From assembly GCA_947627725.1 (NCBI GenBank), contig CANQXE010000002.1:113914-177913 (forward strand): a stretch of 64,000 bases of DNA. The letters are read 5' to 3'. The notes beneath the pieces are model-generated. The model had not been told where the DNA came from, did no database searches, and saw only the letters and a list, made by a program, of their open reading frames with translations. Origin of the DNA: an uncultured Clostridia bacterium (GTDB taxonomy: Bacteria > Bacillota > Clostridia > Oscillospirales > Acutalibacteraceae). Made by a program: the position numbers and the translations under genes. Of the stretch, positions 26,915 to 36,700 are shown piece after piece (within the stretch, counting starts at the first letter, position 1; the number at the start of each line of letters is the position of its first letter).

Positions 26915-29155
26915 TTGCCGAAAAGAAAAAAGGATATTGAAACGAAGAATAATAATCCTCTTGCTGATAATGTGCATATTAAGGGTGCGGGTTCTGTGCA
27001 GGATGAGATAATAACCGACACACTTAAAAGCAACTATATGCCTTACGCAATGAGCGTTATTCTATCCCGTGCCATTCCGGAAATTGACGGCTTAAAGCCC
27101 TCTCACAGAAAGCTCCTTTATACGATGTATACGATGGGGCTTTTGCAGGGCGGTACAATCAAAAGCGCAAATATTGTCGGCAGAACAATGCAGCTTAACC
27201 CGCACGGCGATGCCGCTATATATGACACAATGGTAAGACTTTCACGGGGAAATGAAGCTCTGCTTTATCCGTTTGTTGAATCTAAGGGCAACTTCGGTAA
27301 AGCATACAGTAAAAATATGATGTATGCCGCCTCACGTTATACCGAGGCAAAGCTTGCGCCTATCTGCCACGAGCTTTTTGACGATATAAAATCCGATACC
27401 GTTGATTTTGTCGATAACTATGATAATACAATGAAAGAGCCTACTCTTCTTCCCGTTACATTTCCGTCAATTCTCTGTAATGTTACGACGGGTATTGCTG
27501 TTGGTATGGCTTCCTCAATTGCGTCATTTAATCTTAAGGAGATTTGCGACACAACTACTGCTTTGATGAAAAATCCCGACCATATTGTGTCAGATACTCT
27601 GATTGCTCCCGATTTTGTCGGAGGCGGATATGTCATTTACGACAAGGACGAGCTTGATAAGATTTATAATACGGGACGCGGCTCGGTGAAAGTACGCGCA
27701 AAATACACTTATGATAAAAAATACAACTGTATTGATATTACTCAGATACCGCCTACAACCACATCAGAGGCGGTTATCGATAAGGTAATAGAGCTTGTAA
27801 AGGCAAATAAAATCAAGGAAATCAGCGATATCCGTGATGAGACAGATTTGTCGGGACTTAAAATTACAATTGACCTTAAACGCGGTATCAATCCCGACAC
27901 CTTTATGGCTAAGCTTTATAAGATGACACCTTTGCAGGACTCATTCAGCTGTAATTTTAATGTTCTTATCAAGGGCAGACCTATGGTGCTTGGTGTTAAG
28001 AGTATACTGCTTGAATGGATAGATTTCAGACTTGAATGTATCAGGCGCAGAATTAACTTTAATCTTGATAAAAAAAGAAAACAGCTTCATCTTTTAAAGG
28101 GTTTGTCAAAAATACTGCTTGATATTGACAAGGCAATAAAAATTGTCAGGGAAACCGAAAGTGAGGCGGAGGTTGTTCCAAACCTTATGATCGGCTTTGG
28201 TATTGACGAAACACAGGCTGAATATGTTGCCGAAATCAAGCTGCGTCACTTAAACCGTGAATATATCCTTAAGCGAATTAAGGATATTGAACAGCTTGAA
28301 AGTGATATAGCGGAGCTTGAGGATATCCTTTCAAGCAAAAACAAGATGAAGAAAATCATCATTAAAGAGCTTGACGATGTCGCAAAAAAATATGACACAG
28401 GCAGAAAAAGCGAAGTACTCTACGATGTACAGGAGGAGGACGTCTCGGAAACGGTTGAGATTTCCGACTATCCTGTAACACTTTTCTTGTCGGAGCAGGG
28501 ATATCTCAAAAAAATCAAGACGGCAAACCTTCGTATGAGCGGAGAGCAAAAGCTCAAGGAGGGTGACAAGATGCTGCCCGAAATTGAGTGCTCTAATAAA
28601 AATGAGCTGCTTTTCTTTACCAATAAGCGGCAGGTTTACAAATCAAAGGCCGACGATTTTTCAGATACCAAAGCATCTGTTTTGGGCGATTACGTTCCTT
28701 CAAAGCTTGAAATGGGTGAGGATGAGCAGGTTGTTTATATGGCTGTCCTCAGCGAATACAGCGGTTATATGATTTTTCTATTTGAAAACGGTAAGCTTGC
28801 TAAGGTGGATATTTCAGCCTATGCTACAAAGACTAACAGAAAGAAGCTGATTAACGCTTATTCGGAGAAGTCTCCTCTTGTGCAGGCTATATATATAAAA
28901 GAGGATACCGATATAGTCATCTGCTCTTCAAGCGGCAGAAGGCTTCTTGTAAATACTGCCGGAATTCTCCCCAAAACCACAAAGGATACGCAGGGTATAT
29001 CGGCAATGAAGCTCAAAAAAACGCACAAAGTAACTTCACTTCATCTTTATAAGCAGGGCGAGTTTGAAAAAGAGTGGAGATTCAGAGCAAAAAATCTGCC
29101 CGCAACAGGTGCTTTATTGAGCGAAAATGATATTGCCGAGCAAATAACTTTTTAA
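26915..29155 (+). CDS. Type IIA DNA topoisomerase subunit A (ParC-like, divergent)
   Basis: The breakage-reunion subunit, 746 residues. IPEIDGLKPSHRKLLYTM, then ANIVGRTMQLNPHGD and AASRYTEAKL, which holds the catalytic tyrosine, are visible in the first 150 residues. A long coiled coil lies near 430-480. The C-terminal part (about 510-746) resembles beta-pinwheel blades, but no GyrA box is seen, so decatenation rather than supercoiling is likely. TTG start after AAGGAGG. It is paired with the B subunit. Confidence 0.87.
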   Translation: MPKRKKDIETKNNNPLADNVHIKGAGSVQDEIITDTLKSNYMPYAMSVILSRAIPEIDGLKPSHRKLLYTMYTMGLLQGGTIKSANIVGRTMQLNPHGDAAIYDTMVRLSRGNEALLYPFVESKGNFGKAYSKNMMYAASRYTEAKLAPICHELFDDIKSDTVDFVDNYDNTMKEPTLLPVTFPSILCNVTTGIAVGMASSIASFNLKEICDTTTALMKNPDHIVSDTLIAPDFVGGGYVIYDKDELDKIYNTGRGSVKVRAKYTYDKKYNCIDITQIPPTTTSEAVIDKVIELVKANKIKEISDIRDETDLSGLKITIDLKRGINPDTFMAKLYKMTPLQDSFSCNFNVLIKGRPMVLGVKSILLEWIDFRLECIRRRINFNLDKKRKQLHLLKGLSKILLDIDKAIKIVRETESEAEVVPNLMIGFGIDETQAEYVAEIKLRHLNREYILKRIKDIEQLESDIAELEDILSSKNKMKKIIIKELDDVAKKYDTGRKSEVLYDVQEEDVSETVEISDYPVTLFLSEQGYLKKIKTANLRMSGEQKLKEGDKMLPEIECSNKNELLFFTNKRQVYKSKADDFSDTKASVLGDYVPSKLEMGEDEQVVYMAVLSEYSGYMIFLFENGKLAKVDISAYATKTNRKKLINAYSEKSPLVQAIYIKEDTDIVICSSSGRRLLVNTAGILPKTTKDTQGISAMKLKKTHKVTSLHLYKQGEFEKEWRFRAKNLPATGALLSENDIAEQITF

Positions 29156-29171
29156 CAAATTAAAAAAGTAC

Positions 29172-29200
29172 TTGCATTATCAAAGGTCTTATGATATAAT
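29172..29200 (+). promoter_or_regulatory. Promoter of secG
   Basis: TTGCAT (29172-29177) and TATAAT (29195-29200) are separated by 17 bases, about 35 bases before the ATG. Confidence 0.8.
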
Positions 29201-29234
29201 TCATAAGTAATTTATCGAAATCGGAGGAATTATT

Positions 29235-29486
29235 ATGTCCTGGTATCATTATGTATTCGGTGCTGTATTGATTTTAGCATCTATTATTATAACTATCGTT
29301 GTTCTTATGCAGGAAGGTCGTTCCCAAAATCTTTCCGGTGCAATTGCCGGCGGCGCAGAAACCTTTCTTGGTAAATCAAAGGGCAGGACGATTGAGGCAA
29401 AGCTTGAAAAAATCACAAAATGGTTGATTGTTGGATTCTTTGTTATTGTACTCGCCGCATTTCTTGTTTTCCTGTTTATAGGCTAA
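29235..29486 (+). CDS. secG: Preprotein translocase subunit SecG
   Basis: SecG assists the SecYEG protein-export channel. The 83-residue protein has two membrane spans (about 5-27 and 60-82) joined by a loop with QEGRSQNLSGAIAGGAE, the family signature. Own promoter, GGAGG ribosome site and terminator. It is not next to rnr or smpB as in many Firmicutes. Confidence 0.95.
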   Translation: MSWYHYVFGAVLILASIIITIVVLMQEGRSQNLSGAIAGGAETFLGKSKGRTIEAKLEKITKWLIVGFFVIVLAAFLVFLFIG

Positions 29487-29498
29487 GATTTTTGAGAA

Positions 29499-29530
29499 TT
29501 AACCTTGCGTAATGCAAGGTTAATTTTTTT
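29499..29530 (+). terminator. Terminator of secG
   Basis: TTAACCTTGC pairs with GCAAGGTTAA around five bases and is followed by seven T residues. Confidence 0.93.
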
Positions 29531-29540
29531 GGAACGGATT

Positions 29541-30404
29541 ATGGATTATATTATTTTTGATTTTGAATGGAATAATGCATATAACTATAAAACTCATAAG
29601 GGTATGAATGAGATTATAGAAATAGGCGCAGTTAAGCTTAGCGACAGTCTTGAAATAATGGACACCTTTAAACAGCTTATTAAGCCGAGAATCAGCAAAA
29701 AGCTCGGAGGCAGGTTTAAAAATCTAACAAACATTACTATGGATGAAATTAATGAAAAGGGCATTGACTTTGATTCTGCCTTTTCAGAATTCGCGCTTTG
29801 GAGCAGGGGAGAGAATACAGTTTTTCTAAGCTGGTCACAAAGCGATTTATATACGCTTGTTGATAATTTTGTCAAGTTTAAAGGGACAACCTATGTAGAC
29901 TTTATAGAAAACTATGCCGATGTTCAGAAATACTGTATGCAGTTTATTGAAAACCATAACGGTAATCAGATAAGTCTAAGCCACTGTGCAGAGCTTTTTG
30001 AAATTGATTTGTCTAATCAATCGCTTCACAGGGCTCTTGAGGACTGCTTTGCGGAGGCTTTCTGTTTTAAAAAGGTATTTGATAAAGAAAAGTTTTTACC
30101 GTTTATTAATAAATGTGACAGGGCTTTTTTTGAAAAATTAGTTTTCAAACCGTATTATATCAGCGATAAGGATAATCAATTTAATATTCTTGATGTTTCC
30201 CTTTCCTGCCCTAAATGCGGCGGTAAGGTCGCTCCGTTAAAGGAGTATGAGTTTGAAAACAAAACCTTTAAATCAGCGGGTCAATGCAAAAAATGCAAAG
30301 CAAAGTTTTGGATATTTGTCAGAGCGAAGAAAACTTATGATGAAATTATTGTTTCAAAAAGGCTTGTTCAAATTAATAAAAAGCGCGCGAAACACATAAA
30401 TTAA
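29541..30404 (+). CDS. DEDDh-family 3'-5' exonuclease with C-terminal zinc ribbon
   Basis: A 287-residue DnaQ-like exonuclease. IIFDFEWNN gives the first Asp/Glu pair, SWSQSDL the second Asp, and SLHRALEDC the His and last Asp, so the metal site is complete. The C-terminal 90 residues add a zinc ribbon (CPKCGG then CKKCKAKFW). The layout recalls KapD/ERI-1-type RNA exonucleases; the substrate is not known. I chose ATG 29541 because earlier frames run through the secG terminator. The ribosome site is weak. Confidence 0.82.
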   Translation: MDYIIFDFEWNNAYNYKTHKGMNEIIEIGAVKLSDSLEIMDTFKQLIKPRISKKLGGRFKNLTNITMDEINEKGIDFDSAFSEFALWSRGENTVFLSWSQSDLYTLVDNFVKFKGTTYVDFIENYADVQKYCMQFIENHNGNQISLSHCAELFEIDLSNQSLHRALEDCFAEAFCFKKVFDKEKFLPFINKCDRAFFEKLVFKPYYISDKDNQFNILDVSLSCPKCGGKVAPLKEYEFENKTFKSAGQCKKCKAKFWIFVRAKKTYDEIIVSKRLVQINKKRAKHIN

Positions 30405-30493
30405 TATTTGATTACAAATGTTTACAATTTACCCCTTTATTTATTTTATAATTTGTATTATAATTAATAAAATGATTTTATGGAGGTATGGAA

Positions 30494-32986
30494 ATGGCTT
30501 CAAATAATAATTATGACGATTTGTTAGAATCATTTATGAATAATTCGGCTAAAGCTTATAATGAGGATAAAACAGCCCTTGAAAATAAGGAGAATAAACT
30601 GCCGACTTCATATAACGTTTCCGGTTCCGATAAAAAATCTAAAAAAATTGAACGCGGCAGAAAAATTGAAAGTACGCTTGCAGCGAAAAATGAAAAGAAG
30701 CGTAAAAAAAAGAAACAAAAAAAGCATAAAACTCCGGCGCAAAATGCATTCTCAGTTTTTCTTAAAGGATTACTTGCAATCGGAATGGTCATTGGTGTTG
30801 TCGGAATAGTCTGTTTTTCAGTTATGGCAATTTACGGATACAGCGTAGTTTACGGCGACCCTGTTTTTGATTTGACAGAGCAGGCTCATTCACAGAATCA
30901 GACCTCACACATTTACGGCACCGATGATGATAAGGTGGTTGAAATAACACGTCTTCACGGTGAAGAAAACCGTATCTGGGTTAATCTTGAGGATATGAGC
31001 GAATATCTGCCCGAAGCGTTTATTGCAACAGAGGATAAGCGTTTTAACAAGCATCACGGTGTTGACTGGATCAGAACTATAGGTGTATTTGTTAAACAGA
31101 ATAATCAGGGCGGCTCGACAATTACGCAGCAGCTTATAAAAAATCTGACTGATGATAATAAGGTTACCTATGTAAGAAAATTTAATGAGATTTTAAATGC
31201 GCTCAATCTTGAGCGTCATTACACGAAAGATGAAATTATTGAAGCATACCTCAATACGATAAATCTTTCAAACGGATGCTACGGTGTTAAAACTGCGGCT
31301 GAGGTCTATTTCGGCAAGGAGGTTTCCGATCTCAATGCGGCAGAGTGTGCCTGCCTTTCTTCCATAGCAAAAGAACCGACTAAGTATGATCCCCTTAATA
31401 ATCCTGAGGATAACAGAACAAGACAGCTCTGGGTACTCTCAGAGATGAACAGCGATGATAATAAATTCTTAACTAATGAGGAATATGATTCCGCTGTTAA
31501 GTATGAAATGGTATTTACCAACAGTAAAAATTATAAGGGTTCACAGCTTAATGAGCAGTCAACGCAAAAAGATAATGATGAAATTACAAATTATTATGTT
31601 GACTTTGTAATCACTTCTGTTCAGGAAGATTTACAGAAAATGGGCTATACAAGCAAAAAAGCTCACGACCTCGTCTATGGCGGCGGACTTAATATTTATA
31701 CCGCAATTGATTTTGATGTTCAGGATGCGCTTGAGGATGTGTATGAAAATTACAGGCGTATGCCTGATGAGACTGTTCAGGGCGCGATGGTCGTTATGGA
31801 TTACAACGGCAGGGTAATGGGTATTGTCGGCGGTACCGGAAAAAATAAAGGATCGATGCTCCTTAACCGTGCCTCAATGTCAACACGTCCACCCGGATCT
31901 ACAATTAAACCGCTTTCGGTTTATGGTCCCGCACTTGAAAAAAGCCTGGTTGACGATAATACTGAAATTTATTGGTCGACGATTTTACAGGATTCTCCGC
32001 TGAAGGTTGTTGACGGTGAGCCCTGGCCTCATAATGAAGGCGGCTCATATTCGTCAAGTTATATGACGATTCAACGAGGTCTTGCGAATTCGCTTAATAC
32101 AATTTCAGCAAGAACTCTTGATAAAATATCAGTTGATTATTCTTATAATTTCTTGAGCGAGAATTTTCATCTTTCAACACTTGACAGTGTTCGTGATGTT
32201 GATTACGCTCCTATGGCAATAGGTTCACTTACCAACGGGGCTACCGTTCTTGATTTGACAGCAGCGTATGCTGCCTATGGCAACGGAGGAAGTTATTATG
32301 AGCCGTACTGCTATTATAAAATTGAGGACAGTCAGGGTAATGTCATAATTAATAAAGAGCCTGAGAAAACAAAGCAGGAAGCTGTTCACGAAAATACTTC
32401 CTGGGTTATGAATAAGCTCCTTCAGACAGTTATGACAGAGGGTACAGGTCAATATTATAAGCTGCCCGGAATTGAGTGTTACGGCAAAACAGGTACAACA
32501 AACGATAACAAGGACAGATGGTTTGTCGGCGGAACTCCAAATTATATTGCTGCTGTATGGTACGGCTATGATACTCCAAAGGAGATTTTTTACAGCCTGT
32601 CATACAATCCGGCAGGTACAATCTGGAATACTGTTATGAATGAAATATACGAAACGCTTGATAACAAGGGTATTAAATATGATTCGGAATTTCCTGAATG
32701 TGACGGAATTGTTCAAAGGTCATATTGTCCCAGCTGCGGCAAGCTGCTTTCGGGTACAGGAAACTATGGTTGGTATGATGTGAATAATCTTCCCGGCTAC
32801 TGCTCCGGCGGTCATTATGTTAAAAGCAATGATTCTGAAAAAAGTAAGAATTCCGATAAAAATGACAGTACAGACGAAAGCACGACAAAGGCGTCAGCTA
32901 AAACAAACGAAACTACTACCGCAGTACCGGCTGAAACTACTGCTGTCGCGCCCTCTACTACTGCCGCCGCACAAAGTGAAGAATGA
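30494..32986 (+). CDS. Class A penicillin-binding protein (PBP1A-like)
   Basis: A bifunctional peptidoglycan synthase of 830 residues, anchored by one span at about 92-118 after a long basic cytoplasmic tail. The glycosyltransferase (GT51) has ATEDKRFNKHHGVDW and QGGSTITQQL; the transpeptidase has the active serine in PGSTIKPLS, the second motif near SLNT, and KTGTT. The tail carries four cysteines (CPSCG and others) and ends in a Ser/Thr/Ala-rich stretch. ATG 30494 is seven bases after GGAGG; ATG 30488 is too close. Confidence 0.95.
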   Translation: MASNNNYDDLLESFMNNSAKAYNEDKTALENKENKLPTSYNVSGSDKKSKKIERGRKIESTLAAKNEKKRKKKKQKKHKTPAQNAFSVFLKGLLAIGMVIGVVGIVCFSVMAIYGYSVVYGDPVFDLTEQAHSQNQTSHIYGTDDDKVVEITRLHGEENRIWVNLEDMSEYLPEAFIATEDKRFNKHHGVDWIRTIGVFVKQNNQGGSTITQQLIKNLTDDNKVTYVRKFNEILNALNLERHYTKDEIIEAYLNTINLSNGCYGVKTAAEVYFGKEVSDLNAAECACLSSIAKEPTKYDPLNNPEDNRTRQLWVLSEMNSDDNKFLTNEEYDSAVKYEMVFTNSKNYKGSQLNEQSTQKDNDEITNYYVDFVITSVQEDLQKMGYTSKKAHDLVYGGGLNIYTAIDFDVQDALEDVYENYRRMPDETVQGAMVVMDYNGRVMGIVGGTGKNKGSMLLNRASMSTRPPGSTIKPLSVYGPALEKSLVDDNTEIYWSTILQDSPLKVVDGEPWPHNEGGSYSSSYMTIQRGLANSLNTISARTLDKISVDYSYNFLSENFHLSTLDSVRDVDYAPMAIGSLTNGATVLDLTAAYAAYGNGGSYYEPYCYYKIEDSQGNVIINKEPEKTKQEAVHENTSWVMNKLLQTVMTEGTGQYYKLPGIECYGKTGTTNDNKDRWFVGGTPNYIAAVWYGYDTPKEIFYSLSYNPAGTIWNTVMNEIYETLDNKGIKYDSEFPECDGIVQRSYCPSCGKLLSGTGNYGWYDVNNLPGYCSGGHYVKSNDSEKSKNSDKNDSTDESTTKASAKTNETTTAVPAETTAVAPSTTAAAQSEE

Positions 32987-33002
32987 TTTATATTAACTAA
33001 AC

Positions 33003-33043
33003 TGAAAGGGGAAATCAATATTTTCTGATTTTCCCTTTTTTGG
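33003..33043 (+). terminator. Terminator after the PBP gene
   Basis: AAAGGGGAAATCA pairs with TGATTTTCCCTTTT, allowing G-T pairs, and a short T run follows. Confidence 0.8.
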
Positions 33044-33064
33044 TAATTTTATTTGGATAATGAT

Positions 33065-33478
33065 ATGAAAATTATGTCTATTGATTACGGCGACGCAAGA
33101 ACAGGAATTGCGTTCTGCGATAAAACGGAAACGCTCGCATCCTCCTATACTGTTATAGAGGAAATATATGCGCCTAAGCTGGTCAGTAAAATATCATCAA
33201 TTATTGAAAGTGAACTGCCCGAGAAAATCGTAATAGGTCTTCCCAGAAATATGGACGGCACATATGGCATCAGAGCCGATAAATGCAAGGAACTCGGCAG
33301 GCTTATTTCTCAGATTACGGATATCCCCGTAGATTTTGAGGACGAACGGCTTACGACGGTAATCGCGCATGATATTTTGTCCTCGAATAATGTCAGAGGT
33401 AAAAAACGAAAGAAAATAGTTGATGCTGTGTCTGCCGTTGTTATTTTACAAAATTATATTGATAAGAGAAAACAATAA
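33065..33478 (+). CDS. ruvX: RuvX/YqgF-family Holliday junction resolvase-like nuclease
   Basis: A 137-residue RNase H-fold protein linked to pre-16S rRNA 5' processing and, in some species, junction cleavage. SIDYGDARTGIAF holds the first Asp; IVIGLPRNMDGTYG and DERLTTVIA are the family blocks, and a C-terminal Asp is in KIVDAVSA. I chose ATG 33065, since it starts the core directly; TTG 33053 is an alternative. No strong ribosome site is visible. Confidence 0.93.
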   Translation: MKIMSIDYGDARTGIAFCDKTETLASSYTVIEEIYAPKLVSKISSIIESELPEKIVIGLPRNMDGTYGIRADKCKELGRLISQITDIPVDFEDERLTTVIAHDILSSNNVRGKKRKKIVDAVSAVVILQNYIDKRKQ

Positions 33479-33522
33479 GTAATTATTTATTCACTGCCGC
33501 CGTATTATGAACTGGTGGTTTG

Positions 33523-34038
33523 GTGAGCTTTTCAATTAACGGTTGTAGGGTTAAAATTGATTACTCTTTTATACTTGTTTTGTCATTCGCCGCGCTTTTC
33601 GGCGCGGAAAATCTGCTGTGTTTACTGCTTTTTTCCGCACTTCACGAGCTTTCACATTTAAGTATGCTGATAATGTTCAAGGGAAGACCTGACAGCTTGA
33701 CCTTTTCATTTTACGGTCTTGCTTTAAAATACAGAAGTACACTATCAAGATTTAAGGAATTTGCTGTCATTTCAGCGGGTCCCATAATGAATCTTATATT
33801 GTATCTGATATTGAGGGATGATATTAACTTAATTCTTTTCGCGCTTAATATTCTGCCTGTATATCCGCTTGACGGCGGCAGATTATTAATGCTTTTTTCA
33901 TTCAGAATTTCAAACGCGGTAAGCAGATTGTTTCTGATTATTATTATCTTTCTTTCAATATATATGATAATAGAATATAAATCGTTTTCACTGATGCTTA
34001 TTTCCATTTACCTTACTGCATACAGTATTTTATATTAA
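33523..34038 (+). CDS. M50-family site-2-type membrane metalloprotease
   Basis: A 171-residue intramembrane protease. The zinc motif HELSH lies in the second span near residue 42, and NILPVYPLDGGR near 108-119 supplies the third ligand and conserved Asp. This resembles the SpoIVFB branch, which cuts pro-sigma-K during sporulation, but it lacks the C-terminal CBS domain of SpoIVFB and no SpoIVFA lies beside it. The start is GTG 33523 (or TTG 33520) after GGTGG. Confidence 0.82.
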   Translation: MSFSINGCRVKIDYSFILVLSFAALFGAENLLCLLLFSALHELSHLSMLIMFKGRPDSLTFSFYGLALKYRSTLSRFKEFAVISAGPIMNLILYLILRDDINLILFALNILPVYPLDGGRLLMLFSFRISNAVSRLFLIIIIFLSIYMIIEYKSFSLMLISIYLTAYSILY

Positions 34039-34057
34039 AAAATTATTGAGGATTTTT

Positions 34058-35899
34058 ATGAAAAAAGAGGTTGAAAAATTACTGCAATACGTTCAGAAGC
34101 CTGCAAGGTACATAGGCGGTGAGCTTAATGCGGTTACAAAGGACAGAAACAGCGTTGATATAAGATATGCCTTCTGTTTCCCGGATACATATGAAATCGG
34201 AATGAGCCATTTAGGAATGAAAATTCTTTACGGGCTTGTCAATGAAAGAAACGACGCTTGGTGTGAGCGTGTTTTTGCTCCTGATAATGATATGGAGGAG
34301 CAGTTAAGAAAAAACAGTGTTCCGCTGTTTGCGTTGGAAAGCGGAGATTTTATCAGAGATTTTGATATGATAGGCTTTACGCTCCAATATGAGCTCTGTT
34401 ACACAAATGTGCTCAATATGCTTGATTTGGCACAAATTCCGCTTAAAAGCTCTGACAGAAATGAACTGACTCCGATAATCTGTGTCGGCGGTCCGTGCTG
34501 CTGTAACCCCGAGCCGATTACGGATTTTGTTGATATAGTTTTTCTCGGTGACGGTGAAATCAGTACAAACGAGCTTATAGACCTTTTAAAGGAATGTAAA
34601 AGGAATGGCGCCACTAAGCAGGAATTTCTTGAAAAGGCAAAGGATATCACAGGTGTTTATGTCCCGTCATTTTATGTTGACAGCTATAATGAGGACGGAA
34701 CACTCAAATCCCTTGAGCCGATAAATAATGCTCCCGCTGTTGTTAAGAAGTCGGTTGTGTCCGATATGGACAAGGTTTATTATCCCGAAAAATTTGTTGT
34801 GCCTTATATAAATATTGTCCACGACAGAGCCGTCGAGGAAATATTCAGAGGCTGTATAAGGGGATGCCGTTTTTGTCAGGCAGGTTTTATTTACAGACCG
34901 ATTCGTGAAAAAAGTGTTGATACAATTAATAAACAATGCAGGGCGCTTATTGATTCAACAGGTTATGATGAGATTTCTCTCTGCTCACTTTCCACGTCGG
35001 ATCACAGCGATGTTAATAATATGCTTACAACTCTTATTGACTGGACGGTTAAGGAAAATATAAATCTTTCACTGCCGAGCCTGAGAGTAGATAATTTTTC
35101 AAAGGAGCTTGTTGAGAAATTAAATAAAGTCAGACGAAGCGGTCTAACTTTTGCTCCGGAGGCAGGCACGCAAAGACTTCGTGACGTAATTAATAAAAAT
35201 GTCACGGAGGAGGAGGTTATAAAAACCTGTACAATGGCGTTTGATAACGGATGGACCTCGGTTAAGCTCTATTTTATGATGGGTCTGCCTACCGAAACGA
35301 TGGAGGATATCAAGGGTATTTCAGATTTAGGTATGAAGGTTATCCACGCCTTTTATAGTAATCCGAACAGGAGAAAGGGGACAGGCGTTCAGGTTTCCAT
35401 TTCCTGCGCTTCCTTTATACCGAAGCCGTTTACGCCTTTCCAATGGGAGCCTGAGGACAGTATGGAATCCCTTAAGGAAAAGCAAAAATATCTGCTTGAA
35501 TCCGTACCTACAAAAAAGATAAAGATATCGTATCACAATACGCCTACTTCACTTTTGGAGGGCGTGCTTGCGCGCGGTGACAGAAGGCTCGGCAAGGTCA
35601 TACTCCGTGCCTTTGAGCTTGGATGTAAGTTTGATTCGTGGGATGACCAGTTTAATTTTGACGCATGGATGCAGGCATTTGATGAAAATAAAATTGACCC
35701 GTATTTTTATACGCGAAGAAAAAGAGAATTTTCGGAGCTTTTGCCCTGGGATCATATTGATTTCGGAATAAGCAGGAAATTCCTTGAAAATGAAAATAAA
35801 AAGGCTCATATGAATATGACAACTCCTCATTGCAGGATAAAATGTGCGGGCTGCGGCGCAAATAAGCTTAACGGAGGTAAGTGCGATGCGAGAAGTTAG
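34058..35899 (+). CDS. B12-binding-domain radical SAM protein (TIGR03960-like)
   Basis: A 613-residue radical SAM enzyme of unknown reaction. The N-terminal region (about 30-200) has a B12-binding-like fold; the iron-sulfur motif is EIFRGCIRGCRFCQAG near 265, and the barrel follows. The end carries HCRIKCAGCGANKLNGGKC, a second Cys cluster. ATG 34058 follows GAGG. It overlaps the next gene by 14 bases, and the same pair occurs together across Clostridia, sometimes near rng and rplU; here rplS follows. Confidence 0.87.
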   Translation: MKKEVEKLLQYVQKPARYIGGELNAVTKDRNSVDIRYAFCFPDTYEIGMSHLGMKILYGLVNERNDAWCERVFAPDNDMEEQLRKNSVPLFALESGDFIRDFDMIGFTLQYELCYTNVLNMLDLAQIPLKSSDRNELTPIICVGGPCCCNPEPITDFVDIVFLGDGEISTNELIDLLKECKRNGATKQEFLEKAKDITGVYVPSFYVDSYNEDGTLKSLEPINNAPAVVKKSVVSDMDKVYYPEKFVVPYINIVHDRAVEEIFRGCIRGCRFCQAGFIYRPIREKSVDTINKQCRALIDSTGYDEISLCSLSTSDHSDVNNMLTTLIDWTVKENINLSLPSLRVDNFSKELVEKLNKVRRSGLTFAPEAGTQRLRDVINKNVTEEEVIKTCTMAFDNGWTSVKLYFMMGLPTETMEDIKGISDLGMKVIHAFYSNPNRRKGTGVQVSISCASFIPKPFTPFQWEPEDSMESLKEKQKYLLESVPTKKIKISYHNTPTSLLEGVLARGDRRLGKVILRAFELGCKFDSWDDQFNFDAWMQAFDENKIDPYFYTRRKREFSELLPWDHIDFGISRKFLENENKKAHMNMTTPHCRIKCAGCGANKLNGGKCDARS

Positions 35900-36551
35900 A
35901 CTCCGTTTTTGCAAGCAGGGGAGGCTTAAATATATAAGCCATCTTGATATTAACAGAGCAATGGCAAGAGCATTCAAGCGCGCGCAGATTCCATTGTGGT
36001 ATACCGAGGGCTTTAACCCGCACCCATATATGAGCTTTTCGCTTCCGCTTTCTCTCGGAGTTGAAAGTCTTTGCGAGAGCGTTGATATCCGGCTTGTTGA
36101 CGAAATTGAAAATGATGAGATAAAGAAAAGACTGAACAGCGTTTTGCCCGATGATTTGAAAATAATTGATGTTAATGATGATTTTCGGGATTCATCTGAA
36201 ATTGCGTATTCGGACTATGTATATAAATTTCAGTTTAAAGACAATGAGCTTGCTTTTGAAAAAATCAAAGCTGTTCTCGACAGTAATGAAATATTAGCTC
36301 TCAAAAAAAGCAAGAAGGGGAGAAAACGCGTTTTTAAGGAAACGGACATCAAGACATTTATTGATAAATATTCAATCTCAATAAGGCGTGATGTGATTGT
36401 ACTGAATATAAGACTTTTTGCGGGTACAGAGAGAAATCTTAATCCCACACTTTTGTTTGATACAATTATCAGACTGATTGATATGGATTATGAATGGAAA
36501 AGCATTGCGAGAATTTCCTTGTTAGATAAAGATTACAAAGAATTTAGATAA
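35886..36551 (+). CDS. Radical SAM-associated protein (TIGR03936/DUF2344-like)
   Basis: A 221-residue partner of the upstream radical SAM enzyme, with no recognised catalytic motif of its own. RLRFCKQGRLKYISHLDIN and the following FNPHPYMSFSLPLSLG are the family blocks in the first 60 residues. In some genomes the two proteins are fused. ATG 35886 follows GGAGG inside the end of the upstream gene, implying coupled translation. A role in tRNA or rRNA modification is often guessed but not shown here. Confidence 0.87.
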   Translation: MREVRLRFCKQGRLKYISHLDINRAMARAFKRAQIPLWYTEGFNPHPYMSFSLPLSLGVESLCESVDIRLVDEIENDEIKKRLNSVLPDDLKIIDVNDDFRDSSEIAYSDYVYKFQFKDNELAFEKIKAVLDSNEILALKKSKKGRKRVFKETDIKTFIDKYSISIRRDVIVLNIRLFAGTERNLNPTLLFDTIIRLIDMDYEWKSIARISLLDKDYKEFR

Positions 36552-36558
36552 AAAAGTC

Positions 36559-36587
36559 TTGCTTTTTTATTGCAAGTATGCTATTAT
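36559..36587 (+). promoter_or_regulatory. Promoter of rplS
   Basis: TTGCTT (36559-36564) and TATTAT (36582-36587) are separated by 17 bases and placed ahead of the structured leader. Confidence 0.65.
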
Positions 36588-36591
36588 ATTC

Positions 36592-36700
36592 CAGCATTTG
36601 TTCCGTTGTATCTCTTGCAACGCGTTAAAATGCCCGATGTGTGAGCATTTAAGAAGATGGTCCTCTTTCAGTAATTGATATGAACATCTCATAAATAATT
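36592..36700 (+). ncRNA. Structured 5' leader of rplS (possible L19 leader)
   Basis: The leader has nested pairing: GCATTT (36594) with AAATGC (36628), GTTG (36605) with CAAC (36618), and GATGT (36636) with ACATC (36684). Leaders of rplS in Firmicutes are known to bind L19 as feedback control. The position fits; I could not test it against the family model. Confidence 0.5.
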
